Made by a program: the position numbers and the translations under genes
The notes under the pieces: generated by a model
What the model was told of the DNA's origin: nothing
Databases searched by the model: none
What the model saw: only the letters and a program-made list of their open reading frames with translations
Origin: Piromyces finnis
Taxonomy: Eukaryota; Neocallimastigomycota; Neocallimastigomycetes; Neocallimastigales; Neocallimastigaceae
Assembly: GCA_002104945.1 (NCBI GenBank)
Contig: MCFH01000057.1
Span: 1-64,000 of the forward strand
DNA length: 64,000 nucleotides
Reading direction: 5' to 3'
In this document: positions 44,496-56,253 of the stretch, in pieces
How positions within the stretch are numbered: the first letter of the stretch is position 1
How the letters are laid out: each line of letters opens with the position of its first letter

Positions 44496-45859
44496 ATCTC
44501 TCTCTCTAAGTCGAGTTCCTGCGAGATTAATTTATAAAAAATACTTTCTCGAAGGAATTTCAATTACAAATGGTTGGTATCTGTGCTTGATTAAACTACC
44601 AACTTTATTCTTTCTAATTTTCATGGAGGAGTCGCTCGACTTATGTTTTAATTTTTTAGAGTTATTTTCAAACTCTTGTATTAATTGTTTATCTGAAATC
44701 TGATCTTCAGAAGGTGAATTTATCAAATTCTTTCCACGATAACTTATAAAATGTTTCACCATTGACAGATTTCATCTTCTCAATTTTCTCTGGAATTTTT
44801 TCAATAAAATCTGTGTTAGGGTGAATATTCCTCTTCCTACGGTTAGATCTATCGTTAAATTCATTTTCAAATTATAGTTTTAACAATGAAACATGAAAAA
44901 CTGGATGACATCTCATTGTCTTTGGAAGTTTCAATTTGAAAGAGAGAGAACTAATCTTTTCAATAATTTCAAATGGGCCAAGCATTTGAGGTGCTAATTT
45001 CTTCTTTAAGTTAGTTCCAGGAGAATCTTTCAATAACCATACCTTCTTTCCCACTTCGAATTCCGGGGTAATCATTCTTTTCATATCGGCATATTTCTTA
45101 TATGTTTCTTTAGTTTTTTTTTTTTTTAATTTTTCCTTTAATAATTTAAAGTTTTCATTCATATCAATTACTCTTTGTTTAGCTCTACTAGGTCTATCAT
45201 TAGCTGGAATTTCTAAGCTGAACTTTGGATGAAAACCATAATTAGCAGAGAATGGGGATTGATTTATAGATTGTTGTAAAGTATTATTATATGCAAATTC
45301 AGCAAATGGGATAAGATCAACCCAGTTATTCTGTTTTTTATTTATAAAACAACGGAAATATTGTTCTAATATGCCGTTCACCCTCTCCGTTTGACCATCT
45401 GTCTGCGGATGGTTAGCAGTCAATAATGAATGATTGATATTAAGAAGGTCACAAAGTCTTGACCAAAAATCAGAAGTAAATTGCGAGCCTCTATCAGAGA
45501 TAATGGAATCAGGAAGACCATGCAAACGGAAGACATTAGTAATAAAAGCATCAGCAGCAATCGAAGCAGTAGGAAGACAACGTAAAGGAATGGCGTGAGT
45601 AAATTTAGTAAATCTATCGACAACAACCATGAGAGTTGTCATATCTCTGGACTTCGGAAGATCAACAATAAAGTCGATAGAGATATCAGACCAAGGCCTA
45701 CTATGAGTGTCCAAGGGGGATAACAATCCGTAAGGCTTATGTCTGGGGACTTTGGATTTGCAACAATTCACGCAAGATTTGATAAAAGATTTAACGTCTG
45801 AATGAAATCTTGGCCACCAAAAAGTTTCTGGAAATCAGTTCAGTGGTTTTCTTAATACC
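44496..45859 (-). pseudogene. Ty3 element C, 3' part (integrase core and tail)
   Basis: The 44872-45771 open piece holds the end of the zinc finger (NCCKSKVPRHKPYG), the integrase core (SIDFIVDLPKS, SDRGSQFTSDFWSRL, QTDGQTERVNGILEQ) and the C-terminal barrel (FEVGKKVWLLKD); 44532-44762 is the frameshifted chromodomain-like tail (DQISDKQLIQEF). A run of Lys codons near 45115-45125 marks a T-rich slippage site. At 45859 the zinc-finger sequence is interrupted by the LTR of element B and resumes at 52676. Confidence 0.88.
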
Positions 45860-46586
45860 TGTAAAAATTTTAAAATTTAAAACAGATTATAAAATTTTTT
45901 ACAATAAAACAAAAACACTAAATAAAATAAAAAATTAAAAACAAAACAAAATTTATTTATATCCTCTTTTTATTTATTTTTATTTAGTTATTAACTAAAC
46001 TATAGTCAATAACAATTACATCGTTTAACTATGAAATTTTACATGTATTTATATTTTTTACAAATTATATTTTAATATACTATTCTATTTAATTATACAT
46101 ATATTCAATATAAAATAAACAAAACTAATTTAATACTAATTTAATTAAATAATAAAATAATAAAACTAAACTAAAACTAATTAAATACACTTTTGATTCA
46201 ATTTGAGTAAACTACAAATTGAATACAGTCCATGTATTACCTATATATTAATTAAATATTAATAATACTATTTATTATATATTTACTATTAAAAAATACT
46301 AATTTAAAACTACGCTAAAGTTATTAAACTATTTTTAATTAAATAAGAACTTTTTAAGATTTAATTTGAATACTTAAAATATTTAAATTTAATTATCCAT
46401 TAATTTAAATATTTATCCAAATTTCATTTCCAACTTTGATATTTTAAAATTAATCTTTATTTAATTATTCCTTAAAATTTTTATAATAAATTTTATAAAT
46501 AATTTTTCATTAAAATATAAAAATTATTATTTAATAATTATTAATTAATTATTAAATAATTTAAAGATATATATTATATCTTTACA
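45860..46586 (-). repeat. 3' LTR of Ty3 element B
   Basis: 727 bp, TGTAAAAATTTT ... ATATCTTTACA on +. The target duplication ATACC lies just before it (45855-45859) and recurs at 52676-52680. It is almost identical to the other LTR of the element, which implies a young insertion. Confidence 0.95.
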
Positions 46587-46618
46587 ATCTCGCCCTTTAA
46601 AGTCGAGCTCCTGCGAGA

Positions 46619-49600
46619 TCATTTCTTTGAAGGAATATCAATTACAAATGGTTGATATCTATGTTTGATCATACCATTGTTATTCCTTGTATAGACTTGA
46701 TCTTGACTTTCTTTTCTAGACTTTTTATTTTCTCTATAAAATTCTTGGATCAATTGTACATCTGTAATTTGATCTTCCGGGATCCAAGTATTTTCGTCAA
46801 GATTTTTCCATGTCATCAAGAAAGATTTCTTTCCATGATAATTTCTTTCTTGAATAATCTTATCAGGAATCCTATCAATAGTATCAGTAGTTAACTTAAT
46901 ATTTTTTCTTTTATTTATTACTGATCTATTTATAAATTCATTTTCGTTATAAGGTTCTAATAACGAAACATGAAAAACAGGGTGACAACGTAAATTGTTT
47001 GGTAACTTTAATTCAAATGCTAAAGGACTTACCTTCTTGATTATTTCAAAAGGTCCAAGCATTTGATCAGCAAGTTTTCTTTTGGCATTTTTATTTGAAG
47101 GATTAATACCTTTTAATAACCAAACTTTTTTACCAACTTCGAAATCTGGGGATTCCATTCTCTTTTGATCAGCATACTTTTTGTAGGTTTCTTTTGCTTG
47201 ATCAAGATTTACTTTTAAAAATTTAATGTTTTCAGTAATATCCAAAATTCTTTGTTCAGCTCTATTTGGTCTATTCGCTGAAGGGATTTCAGGGTTAAAT
47301 TTTGGATTGAACCCATAATTAGCGAAAAACGGAGATTGGTTGATTGATTGCTGTAAAGTATTGTTATAAGCAAATTCAGCAAAAGGTAACAAGTCAACCC
47401 AATTATTCTGTTTTTCGTTAATAAAACAACGGAGATATTGTTCCAATATCCCGTTTACCCTCTCCGTTTGACCATCAGTTTCAGGATGGTTTGCAGTAGA
47501 AAAAGCAAGTTTAATATTTAACAAATTACATAAACGATTCCAAAAGTCTGAGGTAAATTGAGTACCTCGATCAGAAATGATGGAATCAGGAAAACCATGT
47601 AATTTAAAGATATTGTTAACAAAAACATCAGCTGCTATAGAAGCAGTAGGCAAACATCTTAAAGGAATAAAATGAGCCATTTTTGTTAACCTATCAACTA
47701 CAACCATAATGGTAGTCATGTCTTTGGATTTAGGAAGCTCGACAATAAAATCCATTGACAATTCCGACCAAGCTCTATTAGGTGTGGAAAGAGGAGAAAG
47801 CAAACCATATGGTTTATGTCTTGGAACTTTAGCTTTACAACAAGTTTCACAAGACTTTATAAACTTTTTAACATCATAACTAAACTTTGGCCACCAAAAA
47901 TTTCTACTAATTAATTCAATAGTTTTATTAACACCAAAGTGACCAGCAGAAATAGAATCATGATGTAATTCTAAGACTCCAGTTCTTAATGAAGAAGGAA
48001 CATAAATTAAATTATCATAAAGTAAAAATCCTTCTTTATCAATTTTAACTTTATTAATATTCCTAATCGGAGGGGACGAAGAATTTTTATCATTAAGAAA
48101 TACACAAACTTTATTATATAAATCATCATTTTTTAAGGAACATAGAATAGAATTAATTAAAGAATCATCTTTATTAAAAGAATTAATTACATTACATGAA
48201 ATAAAATTACAACTAAAATTACTACATTCAATATTTTCATTAATCCTATCATTATTATAAATATTACAGATATGATCACTACGTCTGGATAACAAATCAG
48301 GTTTACCAGACTTTTTTCCAGCTCTATAAATTAACTTAAAATCAAATCTTGATAAAAATTCATACCATCTTATCTGTCGTTGTGAGAGCATCTCAGGCTT
48401 TCTTGGAAAGGTTAAATTCTTATGATCAGTATAAATGATGAACTGATGCTTTGCACCTTCCAGATAGTGTCTCCATTCTTCAAGAGCCACTTTGATAGCG
48501 AGCAACTCTTTATCATAAATTTGATAGTTTCTTTGAGACTTGGTTAAGCTAGATGAAATAAAAGCAATAGGGTGCAATTGCCCTTCAAATTCTTGTGAAA
48601 GAATTGCACCGACAGCAAAGTTACTAGCGTCAGTCTCAACAATAAAAGGTTTGTTGCTATCAGGGTTCATTAAGATAGGAGCTGAAGTAAAAGCCTTTTT
48701 AAGTGTAACAAATGCATTTTGACACTCAGAAACCCAATTAAAAGGAACATTTTTCCTAGTAAGTTTGTGTAGATGACTAGCAATTTTCGCAAAGTCTTTA
48801 ATAAAAATTCTATAATAATTACATAATCCAATAAAGGATTGAACTTCTTTAACGTTTGTAGGAACAGGCCAGTCGAGGATAGCTTTAACTTTATCTCTAT
48901 CCATTTTCAGACCATCTTTGGATAATACATAACCAAGGAAAGTGGTTTCTGAAACATCAAACTCACACTTCTCTAACTTAACATATAAATTATTTTCTAA
49001 TAATTTTTTCAATACTTTTTTAACATGTTCATGATGTTCTTCTAGGCTACTTGAATATATTAGAATATCATCAATATATGGTATAGCAAAATCATCCAAA
49101 TAATCACTAAGGACATCATTTATGAAATGTTGGAAAGTAGCTGGTGCATTCTTTAAACCAAAAGGCATGACGAGATATTCAAAATGCCCATATCTTGTTC
49201 TAAAGGCAGTTTTGTATTCATCACCCTCTTTGATTCTAACTAAATTATAAGCAGACTTTAAGTCCAACTTAGTAAAGTATTTTGCACCTTTCACTCTATC
49301 CAATAAGTCACCAATTAACGGAAGAGGATATGAATTTCTAATTTTCATGTTATTAAGTTTCCTATAATCAACGCAAAGTCTTAATGACCCATCTTTCTTT
49401 TTGACAAATAAAACTGGTGCACCGGCAGGAGATGAAGATTTCCTAATGAAACCTTTTTCTAAATTTTCATTGATATAATTTTTTAATTCATCTCTCTCTG
49501 CCTCAGTTAAAGGATAAAGAGGACCATAAAACAAGTTAGCATTATCCTTTAATCGGATTTCACAATCGTATTCACGATGTGGAAGTAAAATATTACAATT

Positions 49601-51436
49601 CTTTTCATTAAAAACCTCTTTAAATAATAAATATTGTTTTGGAATTTCAATAGATTTTTTATCTTTATTCAAATTATCACTTTCACTTTTACATTTATTA
49701 ATAATATTACAAAATAAATCATTACAGTTACTAACTGAATTTAATACACGAGAATTATTATTATTACACACGTTTTTTGAAAATGAGTACTGTTTTGGTC
49801 CAGTGACCGAATTATTATCTTTATTTAAATTTTCATCAATACAATTAATGTTATTACATATACATTTAAAAATACAATTATTATCATTATTATTATTTAA
49901 ACTGTTACTAAATTTAATTTTATCCAAACTATTTAATTTACTAATGGTTTTTACAGAGGTTCTTCGACCTCTAATATTAACAGTTTCCTCGTCATCACTG
50001 GAGTCACAATAAGAGGATTCGTCATATTCGGGGGAACCAAGGTCACTACAATAGGATTGTTCGTTTTCACTATCCAAGACGGCTTCTTTCCCTTTTCTTG
50101 ATGATGTCATAGATTCCCTATTCTTATTGATTGTGCCCTTATTTTTCCTTTTACCTACATTACAGTGTCGAGCACAGTATCCGGAGCTAAAGGCAATTTT
50201 GGAGGAATCGTGATAATAAACCGGACAATGTTTTTCGATCCAAGGTACTCCAAGAATTATATCAACTTCAGGAATTCTAAGTGCATATAATTGAATGATT
50301 TCGTAATGATTTCTCAAACGAAGGATGCACTTTTCGGATTCCTTTTTCACGGTAGATGTACCTTGCCCTAAACCAGAAACCTTGAAAGATTCAGCAATAT
50401 TTGAAAGTTTAATATTATTGACTCGGGCGAACTCGGGGTGGATGAAATTAAGATCGGAACCAGAATCAATAAGTACCTTAGCCTTGACTTCATCAATATC
50501 ATTGGTTTTGATATAAAAATCAATGATATTTTTCTTTTCACCTTTATGAATTTCGAATATGTTTGAAGTTCCCTTGGAATTAAGATTATCCTTTTTAATT
50601 TTCTTGATTGAAGGGCTAGCTTCGTCTTCTGAATAGCATCTCTTGATAATTTTTACATTTTTTGGTTTCTTTTTGTTTGGACAATTGAATTGAAAGTGTC
50701 CAGACTTTCCACAAGTAAAGCAAACTCCCTTCTTCTTAGCCTCAGTGCGATTTATTTTATTTTCATCATAATTACTTCTATGAGGAGGGAAGTAATTAAC
50801 CTTTCTTTGACCTAAACTGATCCTATATAAGTCCACATCCATAGGATCATTTTGGTTATAATTTCTTCGGTCTTGATGCGTCATGTAATATTCACTGATA
50901 TCATTTCTCTTAGTAAGATTTTCAATACTAAGGACATCAGAATAAAGACGCTCTAATTGAGAGGGATTTGGATTCACTACAGCTAAATGTTCACGCATTT
51001 TTGGATGTAATCCTTTTGTGAACATGTATATTTTTGCTGCTTCATTGAAATTCGAATTTTGGCTAACGCGTTGAAATTCGTTGATGTATTCGAACACCTT
51101 GCCAAATTTTCTTTGTTTAATGTTGCAAAGTCTTCCATTTGCAACAATCGTATCATTATTCGGATCCCCGAAATTGGTACGAAGGGCAGTAATAAATTGA
51201 TCATAGTTCCTTAGAACGGCGTCGTTATTTTGTCTTAAACGGGCGGCCCATTCTAAAGGTCTATTAACAAAGTAGGATATCAAGAAGCGGACTCTCGCTT
51301 CATCATTAACGAATCTATCAGGGTTAGCTTCAATAGCTAGCTCAACCCTAGTCAAGAACCCGTCTAGTTCTTGTCTACGGCCTGTGAAAACTGGAGGATC
51401 ATTAACTATCCTCAAGGACGCTCCTTGGCGTTCCAT
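46619..51436 (-). CDS. Intact Ty3/gypsy (chromovirus-like) Gag-Pol, element B
   Basis: One uninterrupted 1605-codon frame. In order: Gag (residues 1-230), zinc knuckle CFTCGKSGHFQFNC (about 237-250), aspartic protease LIDSGSDLNF (about 320), an Asn-rich linker, reverse transcriptase with YIDDILIY (about 787), RNase H VETDASNFAVGAI (about 937), integrase zinc finger (ELHHDS...HFG...CETCCKAK, about 1160-1210), DD35E core (DFIVELPKS about 1229; SDRGTQF about 1289; Glu in TDGQTERVNG about 1325) with exactly 35 residues between the last two, and a chromodomain-like end (KSFLMTWKNLDENTWIPEDQ). Gag and Pol are fused without frameshift. It integrates copies into the nuclear genome. All catalytic residues seen are present, so it may be active. 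Confidence 0.96.
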   Translation of the reverse strand: MERQGASLRIVNDPPVFTGRRQELDGFLTRVELAIEANPDRFVNDEARVRFLISYFVNRPLEWAARLRQNNDAVLRNYDQFITALRTNFGDPNNDTIVANGRLCNIKQRKFGKVFEYINEFQRVSQNSNFNEAAKIYMFTKGLHPKMREHLAVVNPNPSQLERLYSDVLSIENLTKRNDISEYYMTHQDRRNYNQNDPMDVDLYRISLGQRKVNYFPPHRSNYDENKINRTEAKKKGVCFTCGKSGHFQFNCPNKKKPKNVKIIKRCYSEDEASPSIKKIKKDNLNSKGTSNIFEIHKGEKKNIIDFYIKTNDIDEVKAKVLIDSGSDLNFIHPEFARVNNIKLSNIAESFKVSGLGQGTSTVKKESEKCILRLRNHYEIIQLYALRIPEVDIILGVPWIEKHCPVYYHDSSKIAFSSGYCARHCNVGKRKNKGTINKNRESMTSSRKGKEAVLDSENEQSYCSDLGSPEYDESSYCDSSDDEETVNIRGRRTSVKTISKLNSLDKIKFSNSLNNNNDNNCIFKCICNNINCIDENLNKDNNSVTGPKQYSFSKNVCNNNNSRVLNSVSNCNDLFCNIINKCKSESDNLNKDKKSIEIPKQYLLFKEVFNEKNCNILLPHREYDCEIRLKDNANLFYGPLYPLTEAERDELKNYINENLEKGFIRKSSSPAGAPVLFVKKKDGSLRLCVDYRKLNNMKIRNSYPLPLIGDLLDRVKGAKYFTKLDLKSAYNLVRIKEGDEYKTAFRTRYGHFEYLVMPFGLKNAPATFQHFINDVLSDYLDDFAIPYIDDILIYSSSLEEHHEHVKKVLKKLLENNLYVKLEKCEFDVSETTFLGYVLSKDGLKMDRDKVKAILDWPVPTNVKEVQSFIGLCNYYRIFIKDFAKIASHLHKLTRKNVPFNWVSECQNAFVTLKKAFTSAPILMNPDSNKPFIVETDASNFAVGAILSQEFEGQLHPIAFISSSLTKSQRNYQIYDKELLAIKVALEEWRHYLEGAKHQFIIYTDHKNLTFPRKPEMLSQRQIRWYEFLSRFDFKLIYRAGKKSGKPDLLSRRSDHICNIYNNDRINENIECSNFSCNFISCNVINSFNKDDSLINSILCSLKNDDLYNKVCVFLNDKNSSSPPIRNINKVKIDKEGFLLYDNLIYVPSSLRTGVLELHHDSISAGHFGVNKTIELISRNFWWPKFSYDVKKFIKSCETCCKAKVPRHKPYGLLSPLSTPNRAWSELSMDFIVELPKSKDMTTIMVVVDRLTKMAHFIPLRCLPTASIAADVFVNNIFKLHGFPDSIISDRGTQFTSDFWNRLCNLLNIKLAFSTANHPETDGQTERVNGILEQYLRCFINEKQNNWVDLLPFAEFAYNNTLQQSINQSPFFANYGFNPKFNPEIPSANRPNRAEQRILDITENIKFLKVNLDQAKETYKKYADQKRMESPDFEVGKKVWLLKGINPSNKNAKRKLADQMLGPFEIIKKVSPLAFELKLPNNLRCHPVFHVSLLEPYNENEFINRSVINKRKNIKLTTDTIDRIPDKIIQERNYHGKKSFLMTWKNLDENTWIPEDQITDVQLIQEFYRENKKSRKESQDQVYTRNNNGMIKHRYQPFVIDIPSKK

Positions 51437-51950
51437 GTTTTCGTTTAAGTGTAATTTATCTAAAAGATGGTTTATTTCTTCAAATATGATTATGTTATAA
51501 ATATTTAATTTTTTATAATATTTTAGTTAAGATGTCGTCGTAACTCTATCCTGTCAAACGGTGTTAGACGAGCTCTTAAAAATATTATAACAAAATTAAA
51601 TATACTCAATATATATGGAAGACCTTTGAGTAACAAACACCAAGTTAACTAGCCCTCAGAAGGTACGATGAAATTCCGAAACGCGGTAGATTTTCCTAAA
51701 AACGCGGTAGATTCCCTATACACACAGTAGATTTTCCTAGAAACGCGGTAGATTCCCTATACACACAGTAGATTTTCCTAGAAACGCGGTAGATTCCCTA
51801 TACACACAGTATATTTTCCTAGAAACGCGGTAGATTCCCTATACACACGGTAGATTTTCCTAGAAACGCGGTAGATATGAAAAAAATTTAAAATATGTTT
51901 TATTAGAAAAATTTTATAACGTGTTTTATTAGGCAAAAGGTAATTGTTAT
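51437..51950 (-). promoter_or_regulatory. Element B leader
   Basis: It lies between the 5' LTR and the gag start. Immediately inside the LTR it reads ATAACAATTACC on the element strand, without a TGG tRNA primer site. A tandem repeat with GCGGTAGA motifs occupies 51680-51880. Confidence 0.6.
51680..51880. repeat. 41-bp tandem repeat in element B leader
   Basis: The box AACGCGGTAGATT recurs at 51701, 51742, 51783, 51824 and 51865, a strict 41-bp period, with intervening CCCTATACACACAGTAGATT. A shorter-spaced copy precedes at about 51679. Element A has degenerate forms of the same box. Confidence 0.92.
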
Positions 51951-52675
51951 TGAAAAATTTTAAAATTTAAAACAGATTATAAAATTTTTTACAATAAAAC
52001 AAAAACACTAAATAAAATAAAAAATTAAAAACAAAACAAAATTTATTTATATCCTCTTTTTATTTATTTTTATTTAGTTATTAACTAAACTATAGTCAAT
52101 AACAATTACATCGTTTAACTATGAAATTTTACATGTATTTATATTTTTTACAAATTATATTTTAATATACTATTCTATTTAATTATACATATATTCAATA
52201 TAAAATAAACAAAACTAATTTAATACTAATTTAATTAAATAATAAAATAATAAAACTAAACTAAAACTAATTAAATACACTTTTGATTCAATTTGAGTAA
52301 ACTACAAATTGAATACAGTCCATGTATTACCTATATATTAATTAAATATTAATAATACTATTTATTATATATTTATAATCAAAAATGCTAATTTAAAACT
52401 ACGCTAAAGTTATTAAACTATTTTTAATTAAATAAGAACTTTTTAAGATTTAATTTGAATACTTAAAATATTTAAATTTAATTATCCATTAATTTAAATA
52501 TTTATCCAAATTTCATTTCCAACTTTGATATTTTAAAATTAATCTTTATTTAATTATTCCTTAAAATTTTTATAATAAATTTTATAAATAATTTTTCATT
52601 AAAATATAAAAATTATTATTTAATAATTATTAATTAATTATTAAATAATTTAAAGATATATATTATATCTTTACA
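51951..52675 (-). repeat. 5' LTR of Ty3 element B
   Basis: 725 bp, near identical to 45860-46586. Differences are few: one base at the first positions and a handful near 52375-52390. ATACC target duplication at 52676-52680. Confidence 0.95.
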
Positions 52676-55600
52676 ATACCGAAATGGCCAGCAGCAACAG
52701 AATCATGATGAAGTTCCAAAACTCTTGTCCTAAGAGATTTAGGAACATAAATAAGATTATTATAACAAAAATCCTTCATCATCAAAAATAACTTTATCAA
52801 TATTTTTAATAGGTGCATTATTTGCAGAACCATTCATTTTAAATTAAACAATAGAATTATACAAATCGTCATTTTTAAGTTCTAATAAAATAGAATCGAT
52901 TAACGGTTTATTATCGCTATGATGAAGTGAGATAGTAAGACAAGAAATATCAGAATTAATATCATTCACCAAATGATCACTTCTACGAGACAGGATATCA
53001 GGCTTACCGGATTTCTTTCCAGCTCTATAAATGAGTTTAAAATCGAATTGGATAAGAACAAATTCCATCTAATTTGTCTCTGAGATAACATTTCAGGTTT
53101 TCTAGGAGATGTTAAATTCTTGTGATCAGTATAAATTATGAACTGATGTCGTGCACCCTCTAAATAGTGACGCCATTCTTCAAGAGCAACTATAATAGCT
53201 AAAAGTTCCTTGTCATAAATGGGATAGTTTCTTTGACAACTCGTCAAACTTTTAGAAAGAAATGCAATAGGATGTAATTTGCCGTCAAATTCTTGAGAGA
53301 GAATAGCACCGACAGCATAATTACTAGCATCAGTTTCAACAATAAATTGTTTATTACTATCCGCATGTTTCAGAATAGGAGCTGACATGAACAGAGTTTT
53401 TAATAAAATAAAAGCGTCCTGATCTTCTTTCATCCAGTTAAAAGCAACATTCTTTCTAGTGAGTTTGTGAAGAGGATTTGCAATTTTAGCAAAGTCTTTA
53501 ATAAAAATTCTGTAATAGTTACATAAACAAATAAAAGACTGAACCTCCTTAACATTCTTGGGAACAGACCAATCGAGAATTGCTTTAACTTTATTTTCGT
53601 CCATTTGCAACCCATCTTTTGAAATGACATATCCAAGAAAAGTGGTTTTCTCAACATCAAACTCACATTTTTCTAATTTAACATAAAGATTATTTTCAAG
53701 CAGTTTCTTAAATACTTTTTTAACATGTTCATGATGTTCTTCGATATTATTAGAATAAATAAGAATATCATCAATATATGAGATAATAAAATCATCTAAA
53801 TAGTCACTAAGAACATCGTTAACGAAGTGTTGAAAGGTTGTAGGTGCATTCTTTAATCCAAAAGGCATAACCAGATATTCAAAATGTCCATATCTAGTAC
53901 AAAAAGCCGTTTTGTATTCGTCACCTTCTTTAATACGAACAAGATTATAAGCGGATTTAAGGTCTAATTTGGTGAAAATCTTAGCATTTTTCACCCTATC
54001 CAAAAGGTCACTAATTAAAGATAAAGGATATGAATTACGAATTGTAATATCATTCAACCTTCTATAATACAAAGTCTTAATGAACCGTCTTTCTTTTTAA
54101 CAAACAAAATTGGGGCACCAGCAGGAGACGATGATTTCCTAATAAAACCTTTATTTAAATTATCATCAATATATTTTTTAAGTTCCTCTCTTTCAACTTC
54201 AGTTAATGGATACAAAGGTCCATAAAATAAAGTTGAATCATCCTTAAGCTTGATTTCACAATCATAAGGTCTATGAGGAGGCAACACTTCACAATTTATT
54301 TCGTTAAACTCTTCACTAGATTCTGAATATTGGGTTGGTACGGCGACCAATTTATCTTTATTAATATTTTTATCATTATTATTACATTCGTTATCACTAT
54401 TACATGTTTCATTAATTTTTGTTACGGTACATTTGACTTTTTTTATTAAAACTAATATATTCATCATCGCTATCATCTTCATCATTAATGGTTCTAACAA
54501 GGCGGCCTTTAACATATTCTTTTTCTTCATTGTTTGGGATGGAGGTATCTACTTTCGACTTTTTGGTTAAGCTTCGGTCGAGAACATCATGATCTAACTG
54601 ATCATTCTTCTTTCTTGATTTTCTCTTTCTTTTCCCATGATTACAGTGTCTGGCGCAGTATCCCGATCCCGAACTAAAATTGATTTTCTTGGAATCATAA
54701 AAAGCCTCAGAATTGTGTTTTTTAATCCATGGTAATCCAAGAATTACATCGACACCAGGAACTTTCAAACTATATAATTGAATGGTTTCAAAATGATTTC
54801 TACGCCTTAACGTGCACTTTTCACTTCTTTCCATTATACGAGAAATCCCATTATTAACTCCTGAAACTCGGAAAGGTTCAATAGTTTCAAAATTAATTCC
54901 AATTTCTTTAGCAAGTTCAGGATTAATAAAACTTAATTCAGAGCCCGAATCAACTAAAACTCTAACTTTAACTTCCGGAACATCATTTGTACTTAAATAA
55001 AAATCAATAATATTTAAATCTTTTTTGTTACCCATGACTCCCACTTTATAAATCCTTGGATTAACAACTCTAGGAGTCTTTTCCTTAATAATCCAAAATA
55101 CTCTTCTTGGTTTAACTCTATTAGGACAATTGAATTTCAAATGTTTGCAAAGAAAACAAACACCCTTTTTTCTTTCTTCTTCAAAATTATTTGATCTCTC
55201 CTCATAACGACCACTGGATTCTTGAATGTTGACATAACGCTTCCGTTTTCTATCCACACTAATTTTAAAAACATCAACATCCATAGGATCTCCCGCACTC
55301 CTATTACTAAAATAGAATTCACTTAAAGAATTTCTTTTCATCATATCTTCAACCAAAATTGTTGAAGATATTAATTGTTCCATGGAATTTGGATTAGTTT
55401 CAACAAAAGCCAACTTTTCTCTTAACTGTGGGTTTAAACCTTTCAGAAACATATAGATCTTTGCACTTTCATTAAAGTTTGAATTTTGGCTTATTCTTTG
55501 AAATATAATCAACAACATATCCAAGTTTCTTTTGTCGGATGTTGTCTAATTTACCATTTGCAACAACAGTATCATAACGGTAACATCCGAAATTAGCCCT

Positions 55601-56191
55601 CAAACGATCTATAAATTCATCATAATTGTTTAATATCCCACTATTATTCCGCATTAATGATGAAGCCCATTCCAACGGTTTCCTAGAGAAGTAGAAAATA
55701 ACGAAGTCAACCCGGACGCGATTTGTGTTATACAGTGCCTGTCGAGTTCGGAAAACCAATTCTACTCTGGTTAAGAAACCGTCTAATTCCCTTTGTCTAC
55801 CAGTGAATAATGGTGGAGCATTAATAATGCTTCCATGATTCACAGCAACATTTCCCATTCTATCCGTCATTTCCTCCAAATTCCAATTATCAAATATATT
55901 TATTAATTCCTCCAATTCACCAACTAAACACTAAATGAAAAATTAATATTGTTGATGGTTTCTTGCTACTATTACAAGCAATAAATTTTTTTTTAATTCA
56001 AAGTAACTAAAAGAAAAACTTATACTAAAACGTTGCTTCAGACTCTCTCTGTAGGTTACAGTGTCGAGCAAGATAATAGAATAAATTTTAAAAAAAAGGT
56101 AGTTCTCAGAGACACTAGTAGTTATCCAAATATCCGGTAGCTCTGGTAGATATCCTAATGTACTCTTATATGTATGTTAGGTAATTGTTAT
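52676..56191 (-). pseudogene. Ty3 element C, 5' part (gag, protease, RT, RNase H)
   Basis: Minus strand pieces: leader 55916-56191; gag N-half 55472-55915; gag C-half plus protease 54412-55524 (VLVDSGSELSF); linker/RT start 54054-54530; RT and RNase H 52966-54072 (YIDDILIYSN, VETDASNYAVG); 52844-53068 the tail of RNase H and linker. The zinc knuckle is shortened (CFLCKHLKFNC, two residues lost), a 4-bp loss breaks the RT before YRRLND, and frameshifts fall at about 55500 and 53060. From about 53308 to 55068 it is nearly identical to element D, with the same lesion; the 3' rest resembles a different lineage, so the copy is a mosaic. Confidence 0.88.
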
Positions 56192-56253
56192 TGTAATGTT
56201 GAACACTGAAAGAATAGATATCCTAATCTATTCTTTCAGTGTTCAACATTACA
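56192..56253. repeat. Palindromic LTR end at the right edge of element C
   Basis: TGTAATGTTGAACACTGAAA followed by AGAATAGAT is met head-on by its own inverse, ending TTCAACATTACA at about 56253. The first half is the outer end of element C's missing 5' LTR. The rest of that LTR is deleted. Confidence 0.75.
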
